From assembly GCA_958403905.1 (NCBI GenBank), contig CATXZD010000006.1, forward strand, positions 62,001 to 126,000: a stretch of DNA of 64,000 nucleotides, read 5' to 3'. The translations under genes were made by a program, and so were the position numbers. Origin of the DNA: an uncultured Ruminococcus sp. (GTDB taxonomy: Bacteria > Bacillota > Clostridia > Oscillospirales > Acutalibacteraceae). Shown here in pieces: positions 17,864 to 26,755 of the stretch. Below the pieces are notes generated by a model. It was not told the DNA's origin. It saw only the letters and a list, made by a program, of their open reading frames with translations, and made no database searches. Each line of letters begins with the position of its first letter. Position 1 is the stretch's first letter.

Positions 17864-19213
17864 TTACAAGTTGCGGTAATGCTTTACCTTTCGGTTCTTT
17901 TTACTGCGTTTTTTGTTTATCTTTGAAGATATGAAGTAACAGATAAGAATTATTGCGATAATTCCGATAATTACAAGGAACCAGTAGGACTTAAACACAG
18001 TTGTAATTACGTTGAGCACAAAGAGTATTCCGCTCATTTCAATTTTTTCGCTTGAAACAAGATTTACCTTTGCTATCTCCTGCTTCTTGCCGTCACTGCC
18101 CTTATAATAAATTACGGCTTTTCCAACAACGGTATCGGTATCAATTGGAGCGTCAATGCTTTCGGGAACATCTGTTTCAACAATCATTTCATCTTTGTCC
18201 AAATCTTTCGGCACAATGGCGCTTAAATTTTTGTCAGGAACAAGCAAAACCGAGTCCTTGCCCCAAGCAAGATTTACCTTTTCTTCGCACACAGGTGTTG
18301 ACGTAGTTGCAACGGTTTTAAGCTCCAGACCTGTCAGCGCCCATCTGAATAAGTCAGCGGCGTCGGTCATTGTTCCGTATTCCTCGTTTACGCCCTCCTT
18401 GTACGGAGCGTGCAACAGCACTGCCATGTAAGAATATCCGTCAGCCGTGGCGGTAGTTACAAGGCATCTGCCCGCCTGATCGGTTGTGCCTGTCTTTATT
18501 CCTTTTGCGTACATATAGTAGTAATCGCCGCCGTTATTCGGGTCGATTAAATAGTTAGTTGTAACGAGCGGATAATCGTCGCCCTCGCAGGTATAGGCGG
18601 TTGTATTTGTAATTTCAGAGAATTTCGGGAGTGTTAGAGCATAGGTTGCAATTTTGTACATATCACGAGCCGTTGTGTAATGATTTTCATTGTGAAGTCC
18701 GTCAGGATTTTCAAAATGAGTGTTTTTACAACCGAGCTCCTCAGCCTTATCATTCATAAGCTTTACAAAGCTGTTAACATTTCCTCCGCCGATATAGTCA
18801 GCAAGCACCATTGCGGCGTCGTTACCGGAGGGAACCATCATACTGTAGAGAAGGTCAATTACACTCATATCTTTACCTACGTGGTCTTCCACGCTTGCAA
18901 GCGAGCTTCCCGTATTTTTCAACACGTCAAGCACAGACTGTTTAATAGGCACACGTGTGTGTTCAAAATCATCTATGTTTTCCGCAACTATTATGTAAGT
19001 CATAATTTTAGTTGTTGATGCGGGGTATCGTTTGGAATCAGCGTCTTTTTCAAAAACCACCTGACCTGTATCCATATTGACAAGAAGAATGGAGTCCGAT
19101 TGCGTTTTAACATCGTTCGGATATGAAACTGCCAAAGTCGAAACAATTGATGACGAAATTAAAATAATAAGAACAAAAAACAGTGAAAATATTTTTAATG
19201 ACTTTCTTTTCAT
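17864..19213 (-). CDS. D-alanyl-D-alanine carboxypeptidase (DacF/PBP5 type)
   Basis: S11-family low-molecular-weight PBP that trims the terminal D-Ala of peptidoglycan stem peptides, outside the membrane. 449 aa. Seen: N-terminal signal segment (residues 5-29), SxxK motif in PASTTKIM (about 65-69), SGN in MVPSGNDAAM (about 127-131), KTG in GIKTGTTDQAG (about 239), a C-terminal beta domain, and a C-terminal TM anchor (FLVIIGIIAIILICYFI) followed by a very basic tail. The C-terminal TM replaces the amphipathic helix of PBP5. It resembles DacF, which is sporulation-linked in Bacillus, but vegetative DacA cannot be excluded. Confidence 0.92.
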   Translation of the reverse strand: MKRKSLKIFSLFFVLIILISSSIVSTLAVSYPNDVKTQSDSILLVNMDTGQVVFEKDADSKRYPASTTKIMTYIIVAENIDDFEHTRVPIKQSVLDVLKNTGSSLASVEDHVGKDMSVIDLLYSMMVPSGNDAAMVLADYIGGGNVNSFVKLMNDKAEELGCKNTHFENPDGLHNENHYTTARDMYKIATYALTLPKFSEITNTTAYTCEGDDYPLVTTNYLIDPNNGGDYYYMYAKGIKTGTTDQAGRCLVTTATADGYSYMAVLLHAPYKEGVNEEYGTMTDAADLFRWALTGLELKTVATTSTPVCEEKVNLAWGKDSVLLVPDKNLSAIVPKDLDKDEMIVETDVPESIDAPIDTDTVVGKAVIYYKGSDGKKQEIAKVNLVSSEKIEMSGILFVLNVITTVFKSYWFLVIIGIIAIILICYFISSKINKKRSKKNRKVKHYRNL

Positions 19214-19244
19214 CAGTCGGTTTTCTCTCCTTTAATTAAGTTTA

Positions 19245-19273
19245 TATATAAATAAATTTGCTGTTTATTGCAA
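19245..19273 (-). promoter_or_regulatory. Possible promoter of the carboxypeptidase gene
   Basis: Minus strand TTGCAA (19273-19268), 17-base spacer, TATATA (19250-19245), about 30 bases before the start codon. Moderate match only. Confidence 0.45.
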
Positions 19274-19312
19274 ACACGGCAAACCGTGCATTCAAAAAAA
19301 TGAATACATCTT

Positions 19313-21358
19313 TTAATTAAGCGTATTCTGTCCGCCTCGCTCAAAGAGCCTGTCAATTTCTGCTCTTAAAAGCCTTAACTCATCACAACGGATATCCTTG
19401 TAGGTGAAACTTATATAATCGGCAATTTTCTGCGAAAGCTCAAGACTTTTTGTATCCGCAAAATCGGCTATTGTCATCTGCGGCAGTCCGTGCTGACGCT
19501 CTCCGAAAAAGTCGCCCGGTCCTCTCATTTTTAAATCTTCATCGGCAATTTTAAATCCGTCGTTTGTTGAACAAAGAACCTCAAGACGCGCCCTTGTTGT
19601 CGCAGTCGTTTTATCGCTTATGAGAACACAGTAAGACTGAAACTGACCTCTGCCCACTCTGCCTCTTAGCTGGTGAAGCTGAGAAAGTCCGAAACGCTCT
19701 GCATTTTCAATAACGATTACCGATGCATTCGGAACATCAACGCCTACTTCGATTACGGTTGTCGCGACAAGAAGTGAAAATTCGCCTGAGGCAAATTTCT
19801 CCATTACCTCGTCCTTTTCATCGGGTTTCATCTTGCCGTGAACTATTCCGACAGGAATGTCGGAAAATTCCTTTAGCATAAGCTCAGCGGCGTATTCCTC
19901 GGCTGACGCCACGTTGTCAAGCTCACCCTCCTCAACAAGAGGGCAGACGATATACGCCTGTCTGCCTGATGCGATTTCACTCCTTATAAAATTATATATC
20001 CGCTTGCGCTGAGACGCACTCATAAGAACAGTTTTAACCGGCTTTCGCGACGGCGGAAGCTCGTCAATTACAGAAATGTCGAGGTCGCCGAAAATTATCA
20101 GACCAAGCGTTCTGGGAATCGGTGTTGCGCTCATTACAAGCAAGTGTGGATTTTCACCTTTGCAAAGTAGCTTTGCACGCTGTGCTACTCCAAAACGGTG
20201 CTGTTCGTCCGTTACAGCAAGACCGAGATTTTTAAACTCGGTTTTGTCGGTTATAAGTGCATGAGTGCCGATTACAAGGTCAATTTCTCCGTCAGTCAAT
20301 GCCTGTCTTACGCTTTTTTTCTCCGACTCTTTAAGCGCACCCGTAAGCAGTGCAACTTTTATTCCGGTGTTTTCAAAAAGCTTTGTAAATGTTTCGTAGT
20401 GCTGAACTGCAAGAATCTCAGTAGGAACCATAAATGCCACCTGAAAGCCGTTTTTGACAACGGTATAACACACCGAAGCCGCAACGGCAGTCTTACCCGA
20501 ACCCACGTCACCCTGAACAAGCCTGTTCATAGCCGAATTCTTTGTAAGCATATCTTTCACGCAGTCGGAAACTGCTTTTTTTTGAGCATTGGTTAGAGAA
20601 AACGGCAAAAGCGTTTCAAATTCAGAGGAAAAGCTTTCTGTAATTTTTACTCCGCTTTCTCCCCTGCTGTGCTCACGCAAATTTCTCATTCCCAGATTAA
20701 GCACAACAAGTTCTTCTGTGACAAGGCGCTTGCGCGCTTTTTCAAGGCGCTCCCTGTTTTTCGGAAAATGTATATCGTTCAGAGCCTGCCTTAAACCGCA
20801 CAAATCAAAAATATCCCTTACCTGTTCCGGCAGAGGGTCGTTTATTGATTTTGGCAAAAGCGAAAGCGCCTGCTTAACAGCATTTGAAATTGTCTTGCTT
20901 ACCAATCCAGCTGTTTGGCGGTAAACAGGGTGAATTTTTGCCCCTTCGCTTGCAAGTGAAAACGTAGGAGCTATCATCTGAGCACCATAGGAGTCGGCAG
21001 TTATTCTTCCGTAAAAGAAATATTCTTCTCCGCCTTTCAGCATAGAACTTATGTATCTGTTGTTAAAAAACACAATTTGCAAAGAGCCTGTGTCATCATA
21101 CACCATACCCTTTGAAATAATCCGTCCTCCGCTGATTCGAGAATCTGAAATCGGGGTGGCAAGCACTGCTTTTATACAGCACAAACTTCCGTACTGTAAA
21201 TCTGAAATATTTTCAACCGTACTCCAATCCTCATAGGCACGGGGATAGAAATTGAGCAGACTTCCTACGCTGTTAATTCCGAGCTTTGCAAACAGCTCAG
21301 CACGTTTTTTGCCTATACCGTTTAAATTTGAAATCGGCATTTTATAAAGTGAAGCCAT
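19313..21358 (-). CDS. recG: ATP-dependent DNA helicase RecG
   Basis: Branch-migration helicase for stalled forks and Holliday junctions. 681 aa. Seen: N-terminal wedge domain with the LNGIGKKRAELF segment, Walker A GDVGSGKTAVA, motif II DEQHRFGV, SATPIPRTL, and the C-terminal helicase lobe ending in QLRGRVGRG (motif VI). ATG 21358 is preferred: AGGT lies six to seven bases before it, whereas the TTG that opens the frame 28 codons earlier lies in the stem region of the upstream terminator and has no binding site. It follows the fakA-like gene and its terminator. Confidence 0.96.
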   Translation of the reverse strand: MASLYKMPISNLNGIGKKRAELFAKLGINSVGSLLNFYPRAYEDWSTVENISDLQYGSLCCIKAVLATPISDSRISGGRIISKGMVYDDTGSLQIVFFNNRYISSMLKGGEEYFFYGRITADSYGAQMIAPTFSLASEGAKIHPVYRQTAGLVSKTISNAVKQALSLLPKSINDPLPEQVRDIFDLCGLRQALNDIHFPKNRERLEKARKRLVTEELVVLNLGMRNLREHSRGESGVKITESFSSEFETLLPFSLTNAQKKAVSDCVKDMLTKNSAMNRLVQGDVGSGKTAVAASVCYTVVKNGFQVAFMVPTEILAVQHYETFTKLFENTGIKVALLTGALKESEKKSVRQALTDGEIDLVIGTHALITDKTEFKNLGLAVTDEQHRFGVAQRAKLLCKGENPHLLVMSATPIPRTLGLIIFGDLDISVIDELPPSRKPVKTVLMSASQRKRIYNFIRSEIASGRQAYIVCPLVEEGELDNVASAEEYAAELMLKEFSDIPVGIVHGKMKPDEKDEVMEKFASGEFSLLVATTVIEVGVDVPNASVIVIENAERFGLSQLHQLRGRVGRGQFQSYCVLISDKTTATTRARLEVLCSTNDGFKIADEDLKMRGPGDFFGERQHGLPQMTIADFADTKSLELSQKIADYISFTYKDIRCDELRLLRAEIDRLFERGGQNTLN

Positions 21359-21453
21359 TTTAATACCTATAGGCGGCGTATTGCCGCAGTAATTCGGGTA
21401 TACAAACGGATACTGCCGAGCTGTTTTCCCGAATGTTTTCAAGCAATTTTATT

Positions 21454-21485
21454 AAAAATATAGGGCATGACACAATATCATGCCC
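21454..21485 (-). terminator. Terminator after the FakA-like gene
   Basis: 8-bp stem GGGCATGA/TCATGCCC (21463-21470 and 21478-21485) with a 7-base loop, followed on the minus strand by TATATTTTT. Confidence 0.82.
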
Positions 21486-21495
21486 GTAATTTGTT

Positions 21496-23136
21496 TTATT
21501 CAACACTTAAAATGAAATAGTAAACCGGCTGGTCGCCCTTGACAAGCGAAATGTCCGTGCGTGAGCCAAACTTATCACGAAGCTCCTCATACGCTGTATT
21601 TGCATCCTCCTCGCTTACATCCTCACCGTAAATAAGTGTGATAAATGAAGTGTCACGATTTACCATATTTTTAGCAAGCTTCACAAGAGCCTTTACCGCA
21701 CTCTTTTCGGTAATTGTGAGCTTACCGTTTTCAAGAGCGATTATATCGCCCTCTTTTATTTTCTTGCCGCCGAACTCACTGCTGCGTGCGGCGAAGGTTA
21801 CAAGTCCCGTACCCACATTCTGTGCAGAATCCATCATAAGCTGTGCGTTGCTTTCTGCTGAAATTTCGGGGTCAAAATTGAGCATAGCCGTCATTCCCTG
21901 TGGAATTGTGCGTGTAGGAACAATTACAACATTTCTGTCTGTTACCATAGGAATAGTCTGTTCAGCCGCAAGAACGATATTCTTGTTATTCGGAAGAACA
22001 ATTACATTCTTGGCGGGAGTAGCCATTACAGCCTCATAAATATCATCGGTACTGGGGTTCATACTCTGTCCGCCTGAAACTACGTTTGTACAGCCTAAAT
22101 CCCTGAAAAGTTCCTTTAAACCATCGCCTGCCGCAACAGCCACAAAGCCGATGTCATCAACAGGCTCGGCAGGAGTAAATACTTCTTTTTCAGCCTTTTT
22201 AGCTTTCTTAACGTTTTTGTGCTGTTCCTTCATATTCTCAACCTTTGTGGTGAGAAGCTGACCGAACTCAAGTCCCTTTGTAAGTGCATTACCCGGCTGC
22301 TCTGTGTGAACATGAACCTTGATAATTTCCTCATCGCTTACTACAACTACGCAGTCGCCGATTGTTTCAAGATATTCACGAAGCAGCTGCGGGTTGGTTT
22401 CCTCTTCGGAATCCCTTCCAATGATAAACTCGGTACAATAGGTAAAGTTTATATCCTCATCAAACTCAGCAGCCGCACTGTCAAAAGTATCGACAGTAAC
22501 CTCGTCAGAATCATCATATTCAATCATTACGCCGTCCTTGATTACAGAAAGCATTCCCTCAAAGATTACGCAAAGTCCCTTGCCGCCCGCGTCAACAACG
22601 CCTGCCTTTTTAAGAACGGGCAAAAGCTCGGGGGTAATTGCAAGCGCTTCGTTTGCCTTGTCGCAGATTGCCTGCCATACAAACACTGTGCTGCTGTCCT
22701 CTTTTGCAGCTTCAACACCTGCTTCATAAGCCATTCTTGCAACGGTAAGAATTGTACCCTCTGTAGGTTTCATAACAGCCTTGTATGCAGCGTCAACACC
22801 TATTCCGAGAGCCGCCGCAAGGTTTTTGCCGTTTACCTCTTCCATTTCCTTGAGTCCTTGCGCAAAACCTCTGAAAATAAGCGAAGTAATTACGCCGGAG
22901 TTGCCTCTTGCACCTCTAAGCATTGCAGAGGCTACAATTCCTGCCGCCTCGCCTGCATTTGTACCGCTGTAATCCTCAAGTGCCTTTACCGCCGACATAA
23001 TAGTCATTGACATATTTGTACCCGTGTCACCGTCAGGAACAGGGAATATATTTAAATCGTTAATTCTGTTTTTCTGACGGCTGATATTATTTGCGCCCGA
23101 AATAACAGCCTGTTTTAGAATTTCTCCGTTAATCAT
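21496..23136 (-). CDS. FakA-like DAK2/DegV-domain kinase (YloV)
   Basis: 546 aa. N-terminal DhaL-type ATP-binding domain with FPVPDGDTGTNMSMT (residues 32-46, the Mg-ATP aspartates) and GARGNSGVI; middle linker with TYCTEFI; C-terminal DegV-like EDD domain. This is the layout of FakA/YloV, the ATP-binding half of fatty acid kinase, which phosphorylates fatty acids held by a separate DegV-type FakB protein. No fakB is adjacent. In many Firmicutes this gene sits next to recG, as here. ATG 23136 has AAAGGATG upstream. Confidence 0.9.
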   Translation of the reverse strand: MINGEILKQAVISGANNISRQKNRINDLNIFPVPDGDTGTNMSMTIMSAVKALEDYSGTNAGEAAGIVASAMLRGARGNSGVITSLIFRGFAQGLKEMEEVNGKNLAAALGIGVDAAYKAVMKPTEGTILTVARMAYEAGVEAAKEDSSTVFVWQAICDKANEALAITPELLPVLKKAGVVDAGGKGLCVIFEGMLSVIKDGVMIEYDDSDEVTVDTFDSAAAEFDEDINFTYCTEFIIGRDSEEETNPQLLREYLETIGDCVVVVSDEEIIKVHVHTEQPGNALTKGLEFGQLLTTKVENMKEQHKNVKKAKKAEKEVFTPAEPVDDIGFVAVAAGDGLKELFRDLGCTNVVSGGQSMNPSTDDIYEAVMATPAKNVIVLPNNKNIVLAAEQTIPMVTDRNVVIVPTRTIPQGMTAMLNFDPEISAESNAQLMMDSAQNVGTGLVTFAARSSEFGGKKIKEGDIIALENGKLTITEKSAVKALVKLAKNMVNRDTSFITLIYGEDVSEEDANTAYEELRDKFGSRTDISLVKGDQPVYYFILSVE

Positions 23137-23186
23137 AATAGCACATCCTTTTTAATGTACAAACTTTTTACACGATAGTTGTTTAT

Positions 23187-23215
23187 ATTATAACGTCTTT
23201 AACCTTTTTTTGCAA
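23187..23215 (-). promoter_or_regulatory. Promoter of the FakA-like gene
   Basis: Minus strand TTGCAA (23215-23210), 17-base spacer, TATAAT (23192-23187). Confidence 0.68.
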
Positions 23216-23247
23216 TAGAAAAAACAAACAATTATTATCCTTATCGC

Positions 23248-24021
23248 TCATTCTATGCGCAAAGATTCAGCACTTATGCACAAACCTGTCTTTTCATCTA
23301 CGTCAAATAATGAGCATTCCATTTTACATTCGCCGCTTGCAAGATCGAAACGTGCCGGAAGCTTTGTTTTAAGCTTTTCAATGATAATTTCGGTTTTAAC
23401 GCCGAGCACAGAATGAATCGTCCCCGTCATTCCGACGTCGGTGATATAGCCAGTACCTTTGGGAAGTATCTGGCAGTCGGATGTCTGAACGTGCGTATGA
23501 GTGCCGAAAACAACAGAAGCTCTGCCGTCAAGATAATAACCCATTGCACGCTTTTCACTTGTAGTTTCGGCGTGAAAGTCAACAATCTTTATTTTGCCCT
23601 CTGCCTTTTCAAACATTTTGTCGACTGTTTCAAAGGCACAGTTGAGGTTGTTGTCCATACACATATTGCCCATTACGTTAATAACGGAAATTATTCTTCT
23701 GCCTGTATCAATATTAAGTATACCCGTACCGGGAGTTGTTTTTTCGGGGAAATTTGCAGGACGTGCAACAAACGGACTTTCGTCTATATACTCATATGCT
23801 TCTTTACGGCGGAACGTGTGGTTACCGAGAGTGATTGCGTCAACACCGCTGTCAAACAGAAATTTTGCAGAGGTCGGAGTTATACCGTTGCCGTCTGAGG
23901 AATTTTCACCGTTGCAAACCACAAAATCAATCGCCTTAATTTTTTTGATTGTCGGCAGTTTACTGCGCAGAAAGTTACAGCCAATGCTTCCTACAACATC
24001 ACCTATACAAAGTATTCTCAT
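23248..24021 (-). CDS. ymdB: YmdB-family metallophosphodiesterase
   Basis: 257-aa member of the YmdB (TIGR00282-type) phosphoesterases, which cleave 2',3'-cyclic nucleotides in Bacillus and affect motility/biofilm choice. Seen: metal-binding blocks GDVVGSIG (residues 7-14), NGENSSDGNGITP, LGNHTFRR, VDFHAETTSEK and VVFGTHTHVQTSD, with GYITDVGMTG near the end. The Asp/Asn/His ligands all appear in place. ATG 24021 with AGGATTTGATTTT upstream. Its gap to the sporulation genes yqfD/yqfC is 57 bases. Confidence 0.93.
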   Translation of the reverse strand: MRILCIGDVVGSIGCNFLRSKLPTIKKIKAIDFVVCNGENSSDGNGITPTSAKFLFDSGVDAITLGNHTFRRKEAYEYIDESPFVARPANFPEKTTPGTGILNIDTGRRIISVINVMGNMCMDNNLNCAFETVDKMFEKAEGKIKIVDFHAETTSEKRAMGYYLDGRASVVFGTHTHVQTSDCQILPKGTGYITDVGMTGTIHSVLGVKTEIIIEKLKTKLPARFDLASGECKMECSLFDVDEKTGLCISAESLRIE

Positions 24022-24078
24022 AAAATCAAATCCTAATTAAAAAAATTACTTATAATATTTTATTTTAACATATATTAT

Positions 24079-25257
24079 TTAATCTGTCACGCTGAATTCT
24101 TCGCTGTACGCAATATTTTCATTAAAAACATAATCGGTTTTACAACAGTATTCATCGCCTGTTTTGCTGACGTTTACTTTTCGGCTGACAACCTTGCTTT
24201 TAGGTTTTTCAAACGTTTCAAAAAGCAGTAAATCGTTCATAAAAATTTTTTCCGCATCAGTTTTTGTAAGCTTCTTTTCAACACTCTTTAAATTTAACTG
24301 CATTTTTGTTTTTATTCCAATCGGAAGTACTACATCGTTGCAAATTACGTTCTGCGAATTTTCGCTGAAAACAGAGTTTTCGTATGATGAAAACGACATA
24401 CTGCACGGAAATTCAAACCACATCAAAAACGCTCTGTCCCGATAAGTTTTTTCACCGTTCGGGAAGTTGTATTCGTAGTCGCTTTTTATGGATAACTCTT
24501 TTTTATATATTACGTCGGCAAACATCTCTGCGTTTGCGCGCACATATTGTAGGGTGTTCATTTTCGTTTCGATTATACCGCTTACAAGCAAATCTCCTTT
24601 TGCTACTCCACTGCCTTTTTTTACCTGTACCTCACCTTTTTTCGCTTTTATATTCGTAATTACTCCGTCGCATTTTGCTTTTACGTTGCACGGAGTTGTA
24701 TTTGAATCAATTTTTGGTTTTTTAGCCTTTTCCTTGATTTCAATTGATGCAATACTGCCCGTAATATTAACGCTCATCCAGCCGATTTCATCAATTTCAA
24801 GCATTGTATCACGCTCAATTTTCTGCACGTCAAGGTTGTTTTTGTAACATCCTGTTTCAACCCCGTTTTTCGACAGTACCTGCTTAATTTTTGTTTCGCT
24901 GACGGTTTGCGCCCCGGTAATGCTGACTGACCAGATAAAATTTGACAGCACCGCAATCAGAATTATTCCTGCAACTGTGCCAATCGGGATTCCTATTCTC
25001 GATTTGTATTTATTTACAACAAACGGCAGTCCGTGCTTAGACGAAATTTTTGTTTTTACGCCTGATTTTTTTGCCGCAAGGCGTATTTTTCGGTAGTCGC
25101 TTATATACATAGAAGCGTTAATAGACTTTTTTGAAGGCTTTGCATTCCATAGGTTAATTCCGTAGCGTGAAGTTATATTGAGAAAACGCTCGGGAAACTT
25201 TCCGCTTGCAGTAAAGTCAACATATCCTCTGAAAAATCTGATAAACTGCACTAACAT
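24079..25257 (-). CDS. yqfD: Sporulation protein YqfD
   Basis: 392 aa. Begins FIRFFRGYVDFTASGKFPERFLNIT as in YqfD proteins, with one TM segment (IPIGTVAGIILIAVLSNFIWSVSI, about residues 87-110), an extracytoplasmic POTRA-like stretch (ITGAQTVSETKIKQVLSKNGV) and a C-terminal beta-rich domain. YqfD is a mother-cell sporulation protein under sigma-E in Bacillus; its molecular role is not settled. ATG 25257 has AGGGTGA upstream; 15 extra in-frame codons before it lack a binding site. It follows yqfC by 54 bases, the usual pair. Confidence 0.92.
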   Translation of the reverse strand: MLVQFIRFFRGYVDFTASGKFPERFLNITSRYGINLWNAKPSKKSINASMYISDYRKIRLAAKKSGVKTKISSKHGLPFVVNKYKSRIGIPIGTVAGIILIAVLSNFIWSVSITGAQTVSETKIKQVLSKNGVETGCYKNNLDVQKIERDTMLEIDEIGWMSVNITGSIASIEIKEKAKKPKIDSNTTPCNVKAKCDGVITNIKAKKGEVQVKKGSGVAKGDLLVSGIIETKMNTLQYVRANAEMFADVIYKKELSIKSDYEYNFPNGEKTYRDRAFLMWFEFPCSMSFSSYENSVFSENSQNVICNDVVLPIGIKTKMQLNLKSVEKKLTKTDAEKIFMNDLLLFETFEKPKSKVVSRKVNVSKTGDEYCCKTDYVFNENIAYSEEFSVTD

Positions 25258-25311
25258 AAAATCACCCTGTTCTAAATTCTGAAAAAATCCGCTTTTAATC
25301 ACAGATTAGTA

Positions 25312-25581
25312 TCACGTAAGGAACTCAATTTGTGTGACAAAACCGTCAATCTCTACGCACGAACAGGAAATGCACCTCACGCACAACCCTCTGCCGCAAA
25401 ACGAAACGACCATTTTGTTTGTATTAATCTTTATGTTGTCGCTCTCATAAAGCAAAATCCCAGTTGATCCCTCAAGCGTAATGCGCCTGTTGCCGAGCAT
25501 TTCTATCGTGGGCATACCTCCCATATCAAGACCAAAAGGCGCATAACCGCCCGAGTTATGTTTATCCTTATTTTTCTGCAA
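25312..25581 (-). CDS. yqfC: YabP/YqfC-family sporulation protein
   Basis: About 89 aa. Seen: the family core with NRRITLEGSTGILLYESDNIKINT followed by CGRGLCVRC and a C-terminal IEFL strand. YqfC is made early in the mother cell compartment with YqfD. The start is uncertain: TTG at 25581 stands six bases after GGGAGAG and is preferred; a TTG five codons earlier lacks an upstream site. It is divergent from ylbJ, leaving a 73-base shared regulatory region. Confidence 0.85.
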   Translation of the reverse strand: MQKNKDKHNSGGYAPFGLDMGGMPTIEMLGNRRITLEGSTGILLYESDNIKINTNKMVVSFCGRGLCVRCISCSCVEIDGFVTQIEFLT

Positions 25582-25654
25582 AAAAATCTCTCCCAAAAAT
25601 TTTATATTATTTATTTTTATGCATATTCAATCATATATATTAGTGGTGATTGAT

Positions 25655-26734
25655 ATGTATATTAATGCAGCAGTCGGAAAAGCAGGAACGGTTTTCAAGG
25701 CGTTATCGGCTTTTGCTGTCTGCGGTTCAATTCTGATTTTCTCCGAAAGCTGTTCAAAGGGCGCTCTGAACGGAATCAGCCTTTGCCTTAATGTTTTAAT
25801 ACCGTCGCTGTTTCCGTTTATGGCGGCATCGTCTTTTATTGTAAAAAGCGGTCTGGCGCAAAAATTCGCCAAACCGATGGGTAAAATTACAAAAAAACTT
25901 TTCGGCCTTTCGGGCAGTTTTGCTCCTGTTATTCTGCTTTCCGTCCTCGGAGGATATCCCGTTGGTGCAAAGGGAATTTCAGAGCTTGCAAAAATAGGAG
26001 CTGTTTCTCAAAAAGAAGCGCAAAAAGCATCATTGTTTGCTGTGTGTGCAGGTCCGGGATTTATTATAAACTTTGTCGGCGCGTCACTTTATAACAGTAA
26101 AACCGTAGGGGTAATAATTTTATGCTCGCAAATTATTTCGGTAATCCTGCTCGGAATTATAATAAATTTTTTTGACAAGCGAAAAAATGAAAATTACTTT
26201 TGCACCAAATCGCCTGCACCCTCCTGTTCAATCGGAACAGCAGTTGTGGAGTCGGCGTTGGAAAGCACAAAAGGAATCATCAGCATATGTGCTTTTGTTG
26301 TTTTATTCTCAGCTTTCATTGAAATTATCGGGCAGATAATCAGCGACGCTTCGGCGGAAAATATGCTGTGTTGTCTGCTTGAGGTATGCTCGGCTGTGAA
26401 TGATATGTCAAAAAGCTGCACACTTGAAATGACAGCCTTTGCAATAGGTTTTGGCGGTTTATGCGTTCATTTTCAGATTTACTCGGCTTTGGGAAAAGTA
26501 AATGTAAATAAACTTTTATTTTTTGGCATAAGAATTATTCAAGGCGTTATTACCGCTTTGCTCACTCACTTCGGTGCAATGTGCTTTTTAGGGAGCACAG
26601 AGGTATTTTCAACATCAACGGTTGAAACATCACAATTTTACGGAGGAACGGTAATTTCCGCCGCAGCACTTATCGGAGTTGCAGTATGCTTTTTATATTC
26701 AATTAAATCTATCAAACAAAAAGATAATATATAA
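25655..26734 (+). CDS. ylbJ: Sporulation integral membrane protein YlbJ
   Basis: 359 aa, about nine hydrophobic segments, with the duplicated nucleoside-recognition/Gate fold. Seen: LNVLIPSLFPFMAASSFI, LSVLGGYPVGAKGISEL (the G-G-Y-P-x-G-A-K signature of YlbJ) and AGPGFIINFVGASLY. YlbJ is required for spore cortex in Bacillus under sigma-E control. ATG 25655 follows GTGGTGATTGAT; an ATG 12 codons earlier has no site. It runs divergently from yqfC-yqfD, also sporulation genes. Confidence 0.92.
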   Translation: MYINAAVGKAGTVFKALSAFAVCGSILIFSESCSKGALNGISLCLNVLIPSLFPFMAASSFIVKSGLAQKFAKPMGKITKKLFGLSGSFAPVILLSVLGGYPVGAKGISELAKIGAVSQKEAQKASLFAVCAGPGFIINFVGASLYNSKTVGVIILCSQIISVILLGIIINFFDKRKNENYFCTKSPAPSCSIGTAVVESALESTKGIISICAFVVLFSAFIEIIGQIISDASAENMLCCLLEVCSAVNDMSKSCTLEMTAFAIGFGGLCVHFQIYSALGKVNVNKLLFFGIRIIQGVITALLTHFGAMCFLGSTEVFSTSTVETSQFYGGTVISAAALIGVAVCFLYSIKSIKQKDNI

Positions 26735-26755
26735 CTTATTACGGAGGTAAATTTT

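Noticed and set aside
22219..23010. 263-codon plus-strand frame over the FakA-like gene
   Set aside because: Shadow frame opposite a clearly conserved gene; Cys/Lys/Asn-rich translation with no family features and no binding site.
25594..25654. Sigma-E promoter for ylbJ or yqfC (GCATATT, CATATATT strings)
   Set aside because: Spacing between candidate -35 and -10 elements is wrong; the region is too AT-rich to trust partial matches.
26735..26755. T-box or amino-acid riboswitch ahead of asnB
   Set aside because: Only 21 bases separate asnB from ylbJ, too short for any leader RNA.
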